Below are positions 25,623 to 35,784 of a stretch of DNA of 64,000 nt, in pieces. The notes beneath the pieces were generated by a model that searched no databases, was not told where the DNA came from, and saw only the letters and a list, made by a program, of their open reading frames with translations. The position numbers and the translations under genes were made by a program. How positions within the stretch are numbered: position 1 is the first letter of the stretch; each line of letters starts with the position of its first letter. The DNA is from Solibacillus sp040274725 (GTDB taxonomy: Bacteria; Bacillota; Bacilli; Bacillales_A; Planococcaceae), in assembly GCA_040274725.1 (NCBI GenBank), contig JBEMAQ010000014.1, positions 1-64,000 on the forward strand, written 5' to 3'.

Positions 25623-27029
25623 ATGAACCAACACCGAAAAAAACGCGGACCTTGGATTGACGTTACGCTAATCGGATCCATCCTTGTTTTAGGCGCAATC
25701 ATCATATTTTTAACAGTATTTAATGGCGAATTTAAATTCCAAAAAACCGACATTTCAATTGCAGCTGAGCTTGGATCAGAAATTACCGAGGAAGCATCCG
25801 CATTTACAGGCATCAAAATTGCAACGGACATTTCAAATGATCCTAGCATTCCTTACGCGATCCAATACCCACTCTCTGAATCTGAAGAGTTTAATGAGGC
25901 TGTCACAGCATATATTACTACAGCAAAAGACCATTACATAAATACGATGCGCCTTAAGCAAAATGTTGACGAGGACGCAAGCGGCGAGCTAAATATTAGC
26001 TTTGAAACATTCGAATACGACGAACGCTACTACTCATTCGTCTTAAAAAACAAAACAGCGACGCATAATGACGAAAAAATTTCTGTGCAAACGTTCCTTT
26101 ATAACTTTGAAACAAAAGAAATGTTTGATATGCACACACTGTTAGCAGGCGATTTAAAAAGCTTAGAAACATTTGCCGCACACGTTCGCTCGGAGCTAAA
26201 AAAGCAGCCTGAGTTAAAGGGCTTACTATTAGAAGATGAGCTAACAAAAGCAACAGAAGCGAAATGGCGCCAATTTTCACGCTTTGCATTAATCGATGAA
26301 TCATTAGTGCTATATTTCGATGAATTAGAAATCGCTAAAAAAGAAGCGGGTACACCTACATTAACAACGTCACTGTCATTTTTAAATCCGTTACTTGCAC
26401 CTGAATTCCAAATTCAAATGATGCAAGCAGACACAATCGTCCCATCAACACCTACTGAGGCCGATAAAAATAAAAAGCACGTGGCGTTAACATTTGATGA
26501 TGGTCCACACCCAAAAGTAACGAAGCAAATTTTAGATTTACTAAAAAAATACGATGCGAAAGCGACATTCTTTATGCTCGGTAGTCGTGTTGAATATTAT
26601 CCAGATATCGTGCGTGAGGTTTCGGCAGCTGGTCATGAAATCGGTAACCATACATGGACGCACCCGGTGCTCACAAAAATGGATTCTGCGAAAGTATTAA
26701 AGGAATTTGAACAAACAGAGCACGCCATTTTCACTGTACTTGGTGAGAACACAAAGATTTTCCGTCCACCATACGGCGCAACAAATGAACGTGTAAAAAA
26801 CTTAATTCCACGTACATCGGTTAACTGGACGATCGACACACTCGACTGGAAATACCGTAATGCAACTAAGCTACTACCAATGGTCGAGCAGAACATGCAT
26901 AATAACGCGATTATTTTAATGCATGACATCCACCAATCGACAGCAGACGGCCTTGAATCTGTCCTGAAGTATATGCAGGAAGAAGGCTATGAGTTTTTAA
27001 CGGTTTCGGAAATTTTACAATATCGTTAA
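25623..27029 (+). CDS. Membrane-anchored PdaC-like polysaccharide deacetylase
   Basis: 468 residues. A single N-terminal membrane helix (about 14-33) anchors an extracellular protein. Residues 60-150 and 165-260 resemble the PdaC (DUF4163) and RsiV/DUF3298 domains. The NodB domain (about 280-465) has TFDDGP, the metal histidines in NHTWTHP, RPPYG, DTLDWK and LMHDIH, a full catalytic set. It should deacetylate peptidoglycan or another N-acetyl polysaccharide, giving lysozyme resistance in relatives. Preceded by AAAGGGG. Single gene with a terminator. Confidence 0.9.
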   Translation: MNQHRKKRGPWIDVTLIGSILVLGAIIIFLTVFNGEFKFQKTDISIAAELGSEITEEASAFTGIKIATDISNDPSIPYAIQYPLSESEEFNEAVTAYITTAKDHYINTMRLKQNVDEDASGELNISFETFEYDERYYSFVLKNKTATHNDEKISVQTFLYNFETKEMFDMHTLLAGDLKSLETFAAHVRSELKKQPELKGLLLEDELTKATEAKWRQFSRFALIDESLVLYFDELEIAKKEAGTPTLTTSLSFLNPLLAPEFQIQMMQADTIVPSTPTEADKNKKHVALTFDDGPHPKVTKQILDLLKKYDAKATFFMLGSRVEYYPDIVREVSAAGHEIGNHTWTHPVLTKMDSAKVLKEFEQTEHAIFTVLGENTKIFRPPYGATNERVKNLIPRTSVNWTIDTLDWKYRNATKLLPMVEQNMHNNAIILMHDIHQSTADGLESVLKYMQEEGYEFLTVSEILQYR

Positions 27030-27034
27030 ACGCG

Positions 27035-27068
27035 AAAAACGACCGTGCATATTGCCACGGTCGTTTTT
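27035..27068. terminator. Bidirectional terminator
   Basis: A perfect 13-base stem AAAAACGACCGTG/CACGGTCGTTTTT between convergent genes. Confidence 0.94.
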
Positions 27069-27069
27069 A

Positions 27070-29214
27070 TTATTGAATCTTCACCGAGCTAATCGGCGTA
27101 AAACCGTCTAGCTTATAACTTTTAATCTCCTTACGTGACACTGTATAAAGCGTGTCGTCGATATAAAGTAAACGCTGCACAACCGACTCCCAATCCTCAT
27201 ACTGCTCATTTTTCGCAGCTGGCTTCACAAAATCTGCTGCTAGCTTAATCCCATTTGTCGTTACCTGATATATTTGCGCGCCCGTTCCTTTATAGTTAAG
27301 GTCATACTCCCCTTTTGGCTCATAAATTGTCACAGGGAAGCCGTAGTAATTATTTTCTACATCACGGAACAATGCCTTATGATCATGCTGGACATCCGAA
27401 TACGTGCCGCGCCCACCAATAGTAACGGCATCCTGCTCTACTGGATTCGCTAAATCCTCCACATTAAACAGGCTCATCTTCATTCCCTGTGTAAGTACAA
27501 GTGGCTCCTTGCTACCCGGCTGCATCGTCACCGTCGTATCGTAGCCAATACCGAGTAAATGATGCTCGCCTACCGGATGTAAGTAATTACTGAAGCCTGG
27601 AATTTTCAATTCACCAAGTACTTTTGGCGCTTTCGGATTTGCGACATCAATAACAAATAACGGATCCGTTTCTTTAAATGTCACAATATACGCCTTATCG
27701 CCCATAAATCGCGCCGAATAAATGCGTTCACCGCGCGCTAACTGATCAACCTTGCCAACCTCTTTTAAATTGCCATCTAAAATATACAGTGTATTGGTTG
27801 AATCCGCATTTGCACCCCAACCACTCCCCTCTGTTGTCGCAATGCGGAAATAACCGTCATGCTCATCCATTGAGAACTGGTTCAATACATGCCCCTTCAC
27901 TTTACCTTGCGCTTTCATTTCAATATTCGTCTCCGAAATTGCGACTTTATAAATAGTCGTTTCATTGCTAGTGGTCGGCATGACCGTATCCACCGTCATA
28001 CGCTCTACTGCTGGTAAAAATGGCATCCAGCCGTAGTTTATTGCCGTCATATAAATAGCCTTTTCCGACATATACATCTCGCCACTATTGCCTAAATAGC
28101 TCTCTGTCGTTACCTTGGCATTGGCAATATCATGGACATTTACCGCTGACACGATTAAATAATTTGGCTCCGTGCTCCCCGGTAGTGGATGAATTCGCTC
28201 AATTGGCATGACATCACTTTTCACACCGTCATACGTTGCTGGGCGTAGCTCGATGTCTACATCTTCATGCAATAGCCAGTAGTTCGGCGTTTGGTTCGAT
28301 ACAATGTACAGCACATCATTCATTTTACGTACGCCTATTGTATAGCCGTCCTGCCCAATTTCACGCACAAGTCGTGGCTTCGAAACATCACTAACATCAT
28401 AAAACCCGACCTTCGTAACAGACTTCCCGTCGTAGTACTGCCCGTAAGAGCGCTCCTCATAGCCTGAATAGGCGACGATTAATAAATCATCATGCTTCAT
28501 TAAATGCGTAGGTGACTTCCCGTCTGCAAGCTTAATGCGGCTCGCTACCTTCATACTACTCGGCTTCTTTGCATCGGTAATAACGATTACATTATCGACA
28601 ATTGAATAAATCGCCTGACCATCCGTTATAACAATATCGCCCTCTTCAATGCCCGCTACTTGGTTATTCGTCGTGGAAGCACGTCCGCTACCACCGCCAC
28701 CGCTCGAGCTATCACTTGCCACTTCATTCTTAGATACGGATGTCACTGCTGATTCCTCCGTTGCGAATCCATATGATGCGTTATCTCTCGCTAAAATTTG
28801 CTCGAAATATGCTTTCAAATCTGCCTCTGTTTTTAGCTCTGTTACAGGTTGCACGACTTGTAAGTCAAATGTGCGATCACGCTTAAATTTCGTTTTAGAC
28901 GCAAAGGCATCCTTTTTCACGTCAATCGTGTAATTGCCCGCTACAAGTCCCGTAATAATAAGCTCCTTTTTTGACTCGCTCAGTGTAAGCGCCGGATTCA
29001 CTTTTTGGCCAAATTCATCAAAAATTATAATGGAACCATTTGTTATACTGTCAGCCTTTAACGTCGTAGAAAATTGAATCGGGTACGCCTCACCTTCATA
29101 AATCACCGACATGGCATAGGCTTCGATTTTTTGCTGTGACATTACATAAATGCCTGTTAATATAAGTAACAGCGCACCGACAAGTCCAAATAAATAAAAT
29201 TGCCTCTTATTCAT
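27070..29214 (-). CDS. Membrane-anchored beta-propeller domain protein
   Basis: 714 residues from ATG at 29214 (GGAGG nine bases upstream; a GTG at 29217 is the alternative). A single helix (residues 7-26) anchors an extracellular protein. Residues about 30-115 form a beta-sandwich of the kind found in cell-surface proteins; after a Ser/Gly-rich linker the C-terminal 500 residues match the Beta_propel secreted family: NNQVAGIEEGDIVITDG, RARFMGDKAYIVTF-type blades and HHLLGIGYDT. The function of this family is unknown. It is a single gene. Confidence 0.85.
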   Translation of the reverse strand: MNKRQFYLFGLVGALLLILTGIYVMSQQKIEAYAMSVIYEGEAYPIQFSTTLKADSITNGSIIIFDEFGQKVNPALTLSESKKELIITGLVAGNYTIDVKKDAFASKTKFKRDRTFDLQVVQPVTELKTEADLKAYFEQILARDNASYGFATEESAVTSVSKNEVASDSSSGGGGSGRASTTNNQVAGIEEGDIVITDGQAIYSIVDNVIVITDAKKPSSMKVASRIKLADGKSPTHLMKHDDLLIVAYSGYEERSYGQYYDGKSVTKVGFYDVSDVSKPRLVREIGQDGYTIGVRKMNDVLYIVSNQTPNYWLLHEDVDIELRPATYDGVKSDVMPIERIHPLPGSTEPNYLIVSAVNVHDIANAKVTTESYLGNSGEMYMSEKAIYMTAINYGWMPFLPAVERMTVDTVMPTTSNETTIYKVAISETNIEMKAQGKVKGHVLNQFSMDEHDGYFRIATTEGSGWGANADSTNTLYILDGNLKEVGKVDQLARGERIYSARFMGDKAYIVTFKETDPLFVIDVANPKAPKVLGELKIPGFSNYLHPVGEHHLLGIGYDTTVTMQPGSKEPLVLTQGMKMSLFNVEDLANPVEQDAVTIGGRGTYSDVQHDHKALFRDVENNYYGFPVTIYEPKGEYDLNYKGTGAQIYQVTTNGIKLAADFVKPAAKNEQYEDWESVVQRLLYIDDTLYTVSRKEIKSYKLDGFTPISSVKIQ

Positions 29215-29352
29215 CACTCCGTACCTCCCTATAGTTGTTCTATTAGATTAGACTCATAAGTATTAATTTCGTTACACTATTTTCCCAATATTCTTAATTT
29301 TATTCTTTTATCCACTTTAAAAATTCCGTAATCAAACGACGAAACTGTCAAA

Positions 29353-29388
29353 AAAACATCAATCTAGGCTAGGCCAGATTGATGTTTT
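29353..29388 (-). terminator. Terminator at the end of the Ter cluster
   Basis: AAAACATCAATCT and AGATTGATGTTTT form a perfect stem just past the telA stop. Confidence 0.9.
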
Positions 29389-29391
29389 ACA

Positions 29392-30561
29392 TTACATACT
29401 TTTTAATTTTTCATACTCTAGTTGCAACTGCTCAATACGCTTGCGACCCTCTTCGCGATTGCGCACCGTTTCCGCCTGAATTTGCTTCGTTTCCTCAATT
29501 CCAGACATAATCGTTTGCCATGTTTGCTCAATCGTTTCGATTTTAATGCTCGGATTGCCCGCCTGACGCGCAATGTCTACCGAATTTTGGCGTACATTTT
29601 CCGCATTACGCACAAGCATTTCATTCGTGCGACGATCTAACTCTGCCATTGAATCTGACACAAGCTTTTGACGCTGAATCGTCACCGCGTGAATAAGCCC
29701 CTGCTTAAAAATTGGAATCGTCGTCACAAAGGCCGAATTAATTTTGCCGATTAAATGCGTATTGCCCTGCTGCATTAAACGAATTTGTGGTGCAGATTGG
29801 AACGACACTTGCTGGGCCATTTCTAAATCATACCCACGCTGCTCGAGTAACTCAATCATACGACGCGTTGACTCTAGCTCCATCGCCGCCATTTGATCCC
29901 CCTGCTCCGCTCGTGTATTTAACTCCGGTAGCTTCGCATTTAGCTCCTCCACCTTAATATCCACTGCCGCCACATGTTCGCTAAGTGAATGGAAATAATT
30001 CAAGTTTTCATCATACATTTGCTCAAGTTGCACCGTATTACGTTTCATCTCAAGCTCATACTTTTGAATCTCGGTATACACGACATCCACTTCTTTATTC
30101 ATCGTGTCATATTTCGATAAAATGCCCTCAAGCTGCTCTTTCCCTCTTGAGAATAGGCGCTTTAGTAAACCTACCTTTTTCTCCTCGGTAAAATCTTTTG
30201 GATCAAAGCGGTCCATAATTTTATTTAAATTATTGAGTAGCGTCGTCGATTTCTCTAAATTGCTCGATTTAATCGTCGCAAGCATGCGGTCTGAAAACGT
30301 CGAAATGCCATTTGCCGTTTCCTTCCCGAACTCCAGCACGGCAATTTGATTTTTTACATCAATTTTTTGTGCCAATGTTTGCACTTTCGGATCTTGCTTT
30401 AATGCCAGCTGACGCTGACGAATTTGTGACAGCTCCTCCTGTGACACAAGCGGCTTCGGCGGCTCGACTGCAACCTCATGCACTACTGGCGTCGGCTCTG
30501 GTGTCGGCTCCGGTTGCTGTGTTCTTGTATCTAAATCTTTAAATAGTGGGTTTTCTGACAT
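29392..30561 (-). CDS. telA: TelA/YceH-type toxic anion resistance protein
   Basis: 389 residues. After a Pro/Glu-rich N-terminal tail (PTPEPTPVV) the protein is almost entirely alpha-helical, with the TelA family blocks LNNLNKIMDRFDPKDF, GLLKRLFSRGKEQLEGILSKYD and NSAFVTTIPIFKQGLIHAV. TelA proteins occur with TerD proteins and contribute to tellurite and envelope-stress resistance by an unknown mechanism. Last gene of the minus-strand Ter cluster, 30 bases after the TerD-like gene and followed by a terminator. ATG has GGAGG upstream. Confidence 0.9.
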   Translation of the reverse strand: MSENPLFKDLDTRTQQPEPTPEPTPVVHEVAVEPPKPLVSQEELSQIRQRQLALKQDPKVQTLAQKIDVKNQIAVLEFGKETANGISTFSDRMLATIKSSNLEKSTTLLNNLNKIMDRFDPKDFTEEKKVGLLKRLFSRGKEQLEGILSKYDTMNKEVDVVYTEIQKYELEMKRNTVQLEQMYDENLNYFHSLSEHVAAVDIKVEELNAKLPELNTRAEQGDQMAAMELESTRRMIELLEQRGYDLEMAQQVSFQSAPQIRLMQQGNTHLIGKINSAFVTTIPIFKQGLIHAVTIQRQKLVSDSMAELDRRTNEMLVRNAENVRQNSVDIARQAGNPSIKIETIEQTWQTIMSGIEETKQIQAETVRNREEGRKRIEQLQLEYEKLKSM

Positions 30562-30591
30562 TATGTAGCCTCCAAATTTCTTTTTTATTGC

Positions 30592-31206
30592 TTATTTTGA
30601 GCCTGTACGCCACTGCATCCCCCAGCCATACGCACGGTCAAGGCTTTGATGCCCATCGAAATATTCAACTAAACGCTCGACCTTGAATGTTTCATTCTTT
30701 ACATTTTCAATCATCGCAATCGCACACATCCCGAGATTAGAACGTGATTCATTCAGACGTACCTCGATATCCTGTCCACCTGGATATTTCAGTGTCACAA
30801 CACCGTCCGCCTGCGCCCAATTCGCCGCGCCCTCATAAATAAATGTGTACACAACTAAACGCTTAATACGTGCAACTTCATTACCATTAATCCGCAAATT
30901 TTCGCCGCCTGAAACAGCACCTGTGCGGTCATCACCGTCTAATTGAATAAACGGTGCCTTTTGTAGCGCACCAAACGAATTACCTAAAGCCTGCACAGAC
31001 CCCTTTGTGCCATCCGTTAACTCATATAAGCAGCCTAAATCTAAATCAATCCCTGAATTTTTCCCTATTAACTTCGACAAAAAGCCGCCTGTTTGCTGCT
31101 GATTCCAATTTAAATTCACAACAATTTCACCTAATGCCGCGCTTTTCTTTTCGAGATTAATTGACTGCCCCTTTTTCGTTAGCTCAATTTTTTTTAAGTT
31201 CACCAT
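30592..31206 (-). CDS. TerD-family protein (TerA-like)
   Basis: 204 residues from ATG at 31206 (AAGGGG at good spacing). The family core is recognisable but divergent: ELTKKGQSINLEKK, then GIDLDLGCLYEL in place of DFDLDAS, DGDDRTG, and NLGMCAIAMIENV. The Ca-binding Asp pattern is partly retained. TerD-type domains bind calcium and act as scaffolds in stress complexes. It sits between the HAD hydrolase and telA. Confidence 0.87.
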   Translation of the reverse strand: MVNLKKIELTKKGQSINLEKKSAALGEIVVNLNWNQQQTGGFLSKLIGKNSGIDLDLGCLYELTDGTKGSVQALGNSFGALQKAPFIQLDGDDRTGAVSGGENLRINGNEVARIKRLVVYTFIYEGAANWAQADGVVTLKYPGGQDIEVRLNESRSNLGMCAIAMIENVKNETFKVERLVEYFDGHQSLDRAYGWGMQWRTGSK

Positions 31207-31293
31207 TTCAGCCACCCCTTTGTTATTATCAATTTCTAACCCGATCCTAGATTTTTTAGCAATTGAGCGCGTATTTGAACATCTATTGAATAC

Positions 31294-32103
31294 CTATAGA
31301 ACTGAGGACTTTCTGCTGAAGGAAGATAAAATTTCTCCCAAACACTGCTCCGCAAATGCCGCGCCTTTCTTTTCAATAATTTCAATTTGGCGATAGCTTT
31401 CAGGATGCTCGACAATCTCCCCGTGCAGTGGCGCAAAGCTACGGTCTGCTAAATACATCATACTAACGTCCATCAACGAATCCCCTGCCGCATAATGACG
31501 CTCATACTCTGCTTGCTCTTTCAAATAACGAACCGCTGCACCTTTCGTAATGGAATGTGGCACAATGTAAAATTTACGCCCGTGTAAATAACTATCCCAG
31601 CCAAGCTGTGCGAGCTGCTCACGCAATGCTTGTAGCGCTGCCTCATCTAGTTGCGCCAAGTCAACAATATAAACAAAAAACAAACCGTCCACTCGCTGAT
31701 GGCGTAAAAAATATGGTGCTGCAAGCTGCTCATGGAAATGCTGCTGCAAGTCGTCAACTTGTAACGGTAGACTTTGCAATGTTTGCTCAATATGCGCCTG
31801 CCATACTGCATCGACCTCACCATTACGCAAAATCATCCCACCGTTTGCAACGACCGCAATTTCTGGTACAATATCACGTTGGAATAATATAATGCGCTCA
31901 AACTGTGCTCGTGAGCGTGTCGTGACAGGCACAAATTGCATGTTCTCGTGAATCTCCGTAAGACGCGTCTGAATAGCACGCGTCACATAAGAAATATTTT
32001 GCCCATCTAACTGCTCAATACAAATTCGCTCAATCTCGTCCTTATCAATTGTGCGCTCTGAAAAAATAAGTGTGCGGTCTAAATCTGATGTGAATAAATT
32101 CAT
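31294..32103 (-). CDS. HAD-superfamily hydrolase of the Ter biosynthetic block
   Basis: 269 residues from ATG at 32103, whose A overlaps the stop of the StiP-family gene (TAATG). AAAGGAGC gives the ribosome site. HAD motif I is DLDRT at residues 7-11, the conserved Lys is in SITKGAA, and motif IV reads AAGDSLMD, consistent with a Cof/sucrose-phosphatase-like phosphatase with a C2-type cap. In this context it should dephosphorylate an intermediate built by the neighbouring phosphoribosyltransferase and aldolase (inference from published genome-context analysis of Ter systems). Confidence 0.87.
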   Translation of the reverse strand: MNLFTSDLDRTLIFSERTIDKDEIERICIEQLDGQNISYVTRAIQTRLTEIHENMQFVPVTTRSRAQFERIILFQRDIVPEIAVVANGGMILRNGEVDAVWQAHIEQTLQSLPLQVDDLQQHFHEQLAAPYFLRHQRVDGLFFVYIVDLAQLDEAALQALREQLAQLGWDSYLHGRKFYIVPHSITKGAAVRYLKEQAEYERHYAAGDSLMDVSMMYLADRSFAPLHGEIVEHPESYRQIEIIEKKGAAFAEQCLGEILSSFSRKSSVL

Positions 32104-33212
32104 TATTTTAGCTCCTTTATTAGCCCACAGCACGAATATGTCATATCTGCATACGGCTCAATCTCTACACCACGCTCTTTTGCTAGCAAATAAATATGTG
32201 TTAAGTTTTGCTCTGCTGCTGGATTTACGAGAATTTTCCACGGCACACGACGCAAAAGCACGCGTGTTGTTTCACCAACACCTGGCTTTATATGATGACG
32301 GTTCGTAATCGCAAATTGCTGTTCAATCCGCGCCACGCTACGTAGCCCCTCCCACGTAGGCTCAGGCTCCGGTGCTGCGTGTAGTAGCTCGTCCTTAACT
32401 TCCGCAACGAGTTGCTCGCTAAAATGACAAATAATCGCTTCAATATAAGCGTTTGACACATCCACATCAATAAGCTCTTTATAATATTTCGCCCCGTGAA
32501 AATCACCCTGCTCCAAAAAGGCATAATTTAAAATCGTTCGACTCACAAGCCCTGATACCGTTGAATTTAAGCAGGCAGACGGAATTAAAAAGTCCTCACG
32601 CGTTCCGTAAAGCGTCACACAATGCCCCGGATCGGCTAACACTGCCATCTCCGCATCAAGTGTCTTGCGATCAGCCTTATTCCACGCCTCAACCGCCTCC
32701 GTTAGCTCCTTCGTAATCGCACCCTTTCCCGTCCAGCCATCAACAAATTGCACAGCGCCGTCTGGATGCTTGTCGGTAATATACTGCAATGCCGCCTCGT
32801 CAATGCCACGCCCACGTACAATTGAAATCGAATAATGAGGCACGTCCACACCATAACTAAAGGCAATATAACGCTTCATCAAAATGCCGATTGGTGTGCC
32901 TGCACGTGCCAAGCTAACCAGTACGAGATTGTCCGCCCCGCGCAGTGCAACGACCTTTTCTGATACGAGCGCCACACACTTCGCAACCTTCTCCGCATAC
33001 TGCTCAAGCATGTCCTCATACAACTTCATATACGGCTCACCTGGACTGTACTCAATTGGCAACATCTCGGAATAATGCGCCGTACCAGACTGAATTTTTT
33101 GCTCGCGCTCCTCATTACTAAGCTCCATCTCGATGTGGCTTAGATCACGCAATAAAAATGTCACATCCTGTTCGTTATAGCTACCCATTGCATCTGGCTC
33201 ATACTTTAGCAT
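32103..33212 (-). CDS. StiP-family protein of the Ter cluster (predicted cysteine-protease-like/PRTase-related)
   Basis: 369 residues. Family segments include SYNEQDVTFLLRDL, LVLVSLARAGTPIGILMKRY, YSISIVRGRGIDE, FVDGWTGKGAI and the C-terminal PWKILVNPAAE. The VDGWTGKG and LARAGTP segments look like phosphoribosyltransferase PRPP loops, while databases call the family a StiP cysteine protease; I cannot decide between these from sequence. The start overlaps the preceding phosphoribosyltransferase gene by 14 bases, and the end overlaps the HAD gene, so the four genes are translationally coupled. Confidence 0.82.
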   Translation of the reverse strand: MLKYEPDAMGSYNEQDVTFLLRDLSHIEMELSNEEREQKIQSGTAHYSEMLPIEYSPGEPYMKLYEDMLEQYAEKVAKCVALVSEKVVALRGADNLVLVSLARAGTPIGILMKRYIAFSYGVDVPHYSISIVRGRGIDEAALQYITDKHPDGAVQFVDGWTGKGAITKELTEAVEAWNKADRKTLDAEMAVLADPGHCVTLYGTREDFLIPSACLNSTVSGLVSRTILNYAFLEQGDFHGAKYYKELIDVDVSNAYIEAIICHFSEQLVAEVKDELLHAAPEPEPTWEGLRSVARIEQQFAITNRHHIKPGVGETTRVLLRRVPWKILVNPAAEQNLTHIYLLAKERGVEIEPYADMTYSCCGLIKELK

Positions 33213-34539
33213 GCTCTTCGCCCCCTACTGTTACAATATGTACCTGCTTCGTTAACGGCTTTAGCTGAGAGACAAGCCTCACCAATGCTTGCTTGTCTAA
33301 AATACGCTCAAACACTAAAAAAATGTCGTCATATTCACCCGCAGGAATGTTGTACAAATAATTAATCACGCCTGGATACTCCGCACTTTTAAACATGTGC
33401 TTCGCATAAATTAACGAATCTTCATGCGCATAAATGGGGCTACGCGTCGTTGAATGATACAACACATCCTCACCCATATGTGATGCGATATACATCGGGG
33501 CAAACATAAACTCACCTGTCCCAAGCACTAGACTACTACGCCCAACACGTTGCTGCTTTAACGCCTCGGCTACTTGCTGCAAGCTCGCGTAATAATCACG
33601 CTGCTCCGTTGTCGTCAAACTAAAGCGCCCACTCCCTTTAAAGTAGCTCGCCTCATATACACGTTCCTCCGTATCGAGCGAGCGGTATGTCACAGTATTT
33701 ACAGGCGCTAGTGACGTAATTTGTAGCTCTGCTTCCTCTGCTAGCCATGACTGCGCTTCAGCAGTTGGTAGCTCACCTGTCGTCAGAGCAGTGAACTGCC
33801 CCTTCATCAGCGACACCGCACCGATTTTAATCTTAAGCTCCGCCGCAAGCTCGTGCATCGCCGCTTCATGCGCCTCACTTCGCCAATCTAAAATCGATAC
33901 GAGCGTATAAAGTTTAATATGCGGATACGCCGCATGCAGTTGCCGAATAATATTCATATTCGTCTGACCGGTCGTCATTTCGTCATCAACGAGCACCACT
34001 TCCTCTGCCTGCTCAAAAAACGATGCATCCGCATATAAACGGTGACTTGAGGCATGTGAATGCTCCTCCTCAAACGAAAGAGTCGGCTCTCGGTCAACAA
34101 GTAGCTCACGCGTCGTGTGAATATAGTGCACGTCCCCTGTAAATGCATCAAAAAATGCATGACCAAGCGCAGTCGCTGTCTCTGCAAAGCCAATAATATG
34201 CAGCGGATGCTGTGAGTGAAGTGGCTGACTACGCGCAAACTCCAGCGCCTGTCCAAGCCACGTTTTTTGTTTTAATGCCTCTACAATACGTGCTGTTGTT
34301 TTTTGCTGCTCTGCTTGTCGTATCTCAAGAAAACGGTGCGCAAGCAAATGCCCTGTCATAATTGGAATTTGCGGCGCCACTGCTAAATGCTTACCAAGCA
34401 CTTTACTAACAAATAAAAAGCTCCGTTTCTTATTAATACGCATCGCCATATCAAATAACAGCTCTGGCTCAAAATCGTATGGATTTTCCGTCACCTTAAC
34501 CTCTGTCACAAGCTTGTTTAACACATTGTATGTCTTCAT
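33199..34539 (-). CDS. Phosphoribosyltransferase-domain protein of the Ter cluster
   Basis: 446 residues from ATG at 34539, which overlaps the stop of the aldolase gene (ATGA), fixing the start. A type I phosphoribosyltransferase fold is marked by the PRPP loop VVLVDDEMTTGQTN. GFAETATALGHAFFDA earlier in the chain fits the pyrophosphate-side loop. The C-terminal third (LVLGTGEFMFAPMYIA, TTRSPIY) resembles the TRSP domain that accompanies these enzymes. It should transfer ribose phosphate to an unknown base-like acceptor, contributing to a nucleoside-like product. Confidence 0.87.
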   Translation of the reverse strand: MKTYNVLNKLVTEVKVTENPYDFEPELLFDMAMRINKKRSFLFVSKVLGKHLAVAPQIPIMTGHLLAHRFLEIRQAEQQKTTARIVEALKQKTWLGQALEFARSQPLHSQHPLHIIGFAETATALGHAFFDAFTGDVHYIHTTRELLVDREPTLSFEEEHSHASSHRLYADASFFEQAEEVVLVDDEMTTGQTNMNIIRQLHAAYPHIKLYTLVSILDWRSEAHEAAMHELAAELKIKIGAVSLMKGQFTALTTGELPTAEAQSWLAEEAELQITSLAPVNTVTYRSLDTEERVYEASYFKGSGRFSLTTTEQRDYYASLQQVAEALKQQRVGRSSLVLGTGEFMFAPMYIASHMGEDVLYHSTTRSPIYAHEDSLIYAKHMFKSAEYPGVINYLYNIPAGEYDDIFLVFERILDKQALVRLVSQLKPLTKQVHIVTVGGEEHAKV

Positions 34540-35645
34540 CGTACTACCTGCCTTTGCAATAACTCCGTATACTGACACCCTGGCATTAATACACCAAATG
34601 CCTCCGCTCGTAGTAAAGTCCGTTCGGCCCATAAGGCATGCGGCTTCATCTCATTCATTTTGTTGCCATAGTCACTTTTTTGGACGCCGACCTGTTCCCG
34701 AAGCTGGCAAATTTTTTGCGCATCCATATAATTCTCATGCGACACCGCATAAACAGCCTGTACCGCCTCAATATGTGTCGGATGAATAATTGTTTTACCA
34801 GTAAAGCCATTCAAGCAATCTAGCTCTGTCTCACGCAATAAGCCTTGTAATGCCGTATCAGCTAGATCGCCCGCTTGTCCAAAATATTCCCAAACAGGTC
34901 CTGATAACACAAAATGCGGCTCCGCGCGTAAAAATACATTTAAAATATCCGTCAGACAATCGCGTACGGTCTGCAGATCATAAACTGTATGGTGAATCGA
35001 GCGGCGTACACCAATCAAGCCACTAAAATCTGTCGTACCGATGCGTACATTTAATATATAGTCATAAAATTCCTGCAAAAGCTCACGCACTGCAAGTAAA
35101 TGTGCGGGACGATTTTCCTTTAAAAAAATTTCGGACGACTCTAAAATTGGCATTGCATACAATGTATAGCCCGCCTCATTTTGCGCAGCAATTTGTTCCA
35201 AAAGAGCGCGGCCATTAGAATGCGTAAACTTTGGTAGCACATACCCTGTCAATATATGCTGTCCTTCACCTAACAGCGCAATGACCTGCTTTAACTGCAA
35301 TGCATGGCGTACACGCACAAATAATAACGGTAAATAATCTACAGCAAGCACACCTGAATCAATCGCGTCCTGCAACGTTTCGATGGTTACTTTTAATTGC
35401 CATAAGCCCGCATCTACTTCATGATCTCCAAGTGCATCTTCCAAATCTAAAACAATTGTCGTCAACGATGGATGCTTCCGCGTAATAATTTCTCGTGCAA
35501 TCTTCTCTCGCGTCGCTGGCATATAAAGTGCCGCGCCAACGCAATAACGAAGCTGTTTTTTCTCCGTATATTTTGTAAAAGGACTAGGCTCTTTGTAAAA
35601 ATAAGCGTCTCCTCCACTTTGAACTTCCCTATCAAAAAATCGCAT
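34536..35645 (-). CDS. CitE-like HpcH/HpaI aldolase of the Ter cluster
   Basis: 369 residues from ATG at 35645 (GGGGGTG upstream). Reading further upstream would cross a terminator hairpin, so that extension is excluded. The TIM-barrel family motifs include ALYMPATR, TTIVLDLEDALGD with the acidic metal ligands, FVRVRHALQ and LNVRIGTTDFSGLIGVRR. CitE-like proteins cleave or form carbon-carbon bonds on CoA or phosphorylated substrates. First gene of the four-gene overlapping block aldolase - phosphoribosyltransferase - StiP - HAD. Confidence 0.87.
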   Translation of the reverse strand: MRFFDREVQSGGDAYFYKEPSPFTKYTEKKQLRYCVGAALYMPATREKIAREIITRKHPSLTTIVLDLEDALGDHEVDAGLWQLKVTIETLQDAIDSGVLAVDYLPLLFVRVRHALQLKQVIALLGEGQHILTGYVLPKFTHSNGRALLEQIAAQNEAGYTLYAMPILESSEIFLKENRPAHLLAVRELLQEFYDYILNVRIGTTDFSGLIGVRRSIHHTVYDLQTVRDCLTDILNVFLRAEPHFVLSGPVWEYFGQAGDLADTALQGLLRETELDCLNGFTGKTIIHPTHIEAVQAVYAVSHENYMDAQKICQLREQVGVQKSDYGNKMNEMKPHALWAERTLLRAEAFGVLMPGCQYTELLQRQVVR

Positions 35646-35667
35646 ATCGCACCCCCGCAATCCAGTT

Positions 35668-35700
35668 AAAAAAAGGGAAAGACAAATAATTTGCCTTCCC
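35668..35700 (-). terminator. Terminator between the terD genes and the biosynthetic block
   Basis: GGGAAGGCAAAT and ATTTGTCTTTCCC (minus strand) with a run of seven T. It separates the terD transcript from the aldolase gene, though read-through is possible. Confidence 0.8.
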
Positions 35701-35784
35701 ATTTATTTAATCTATTCATATAATGATCGCTTTTTAATTTCTATCTGGTGAATCTGAGCAATCGCCTAAATTAAAATAAAACCG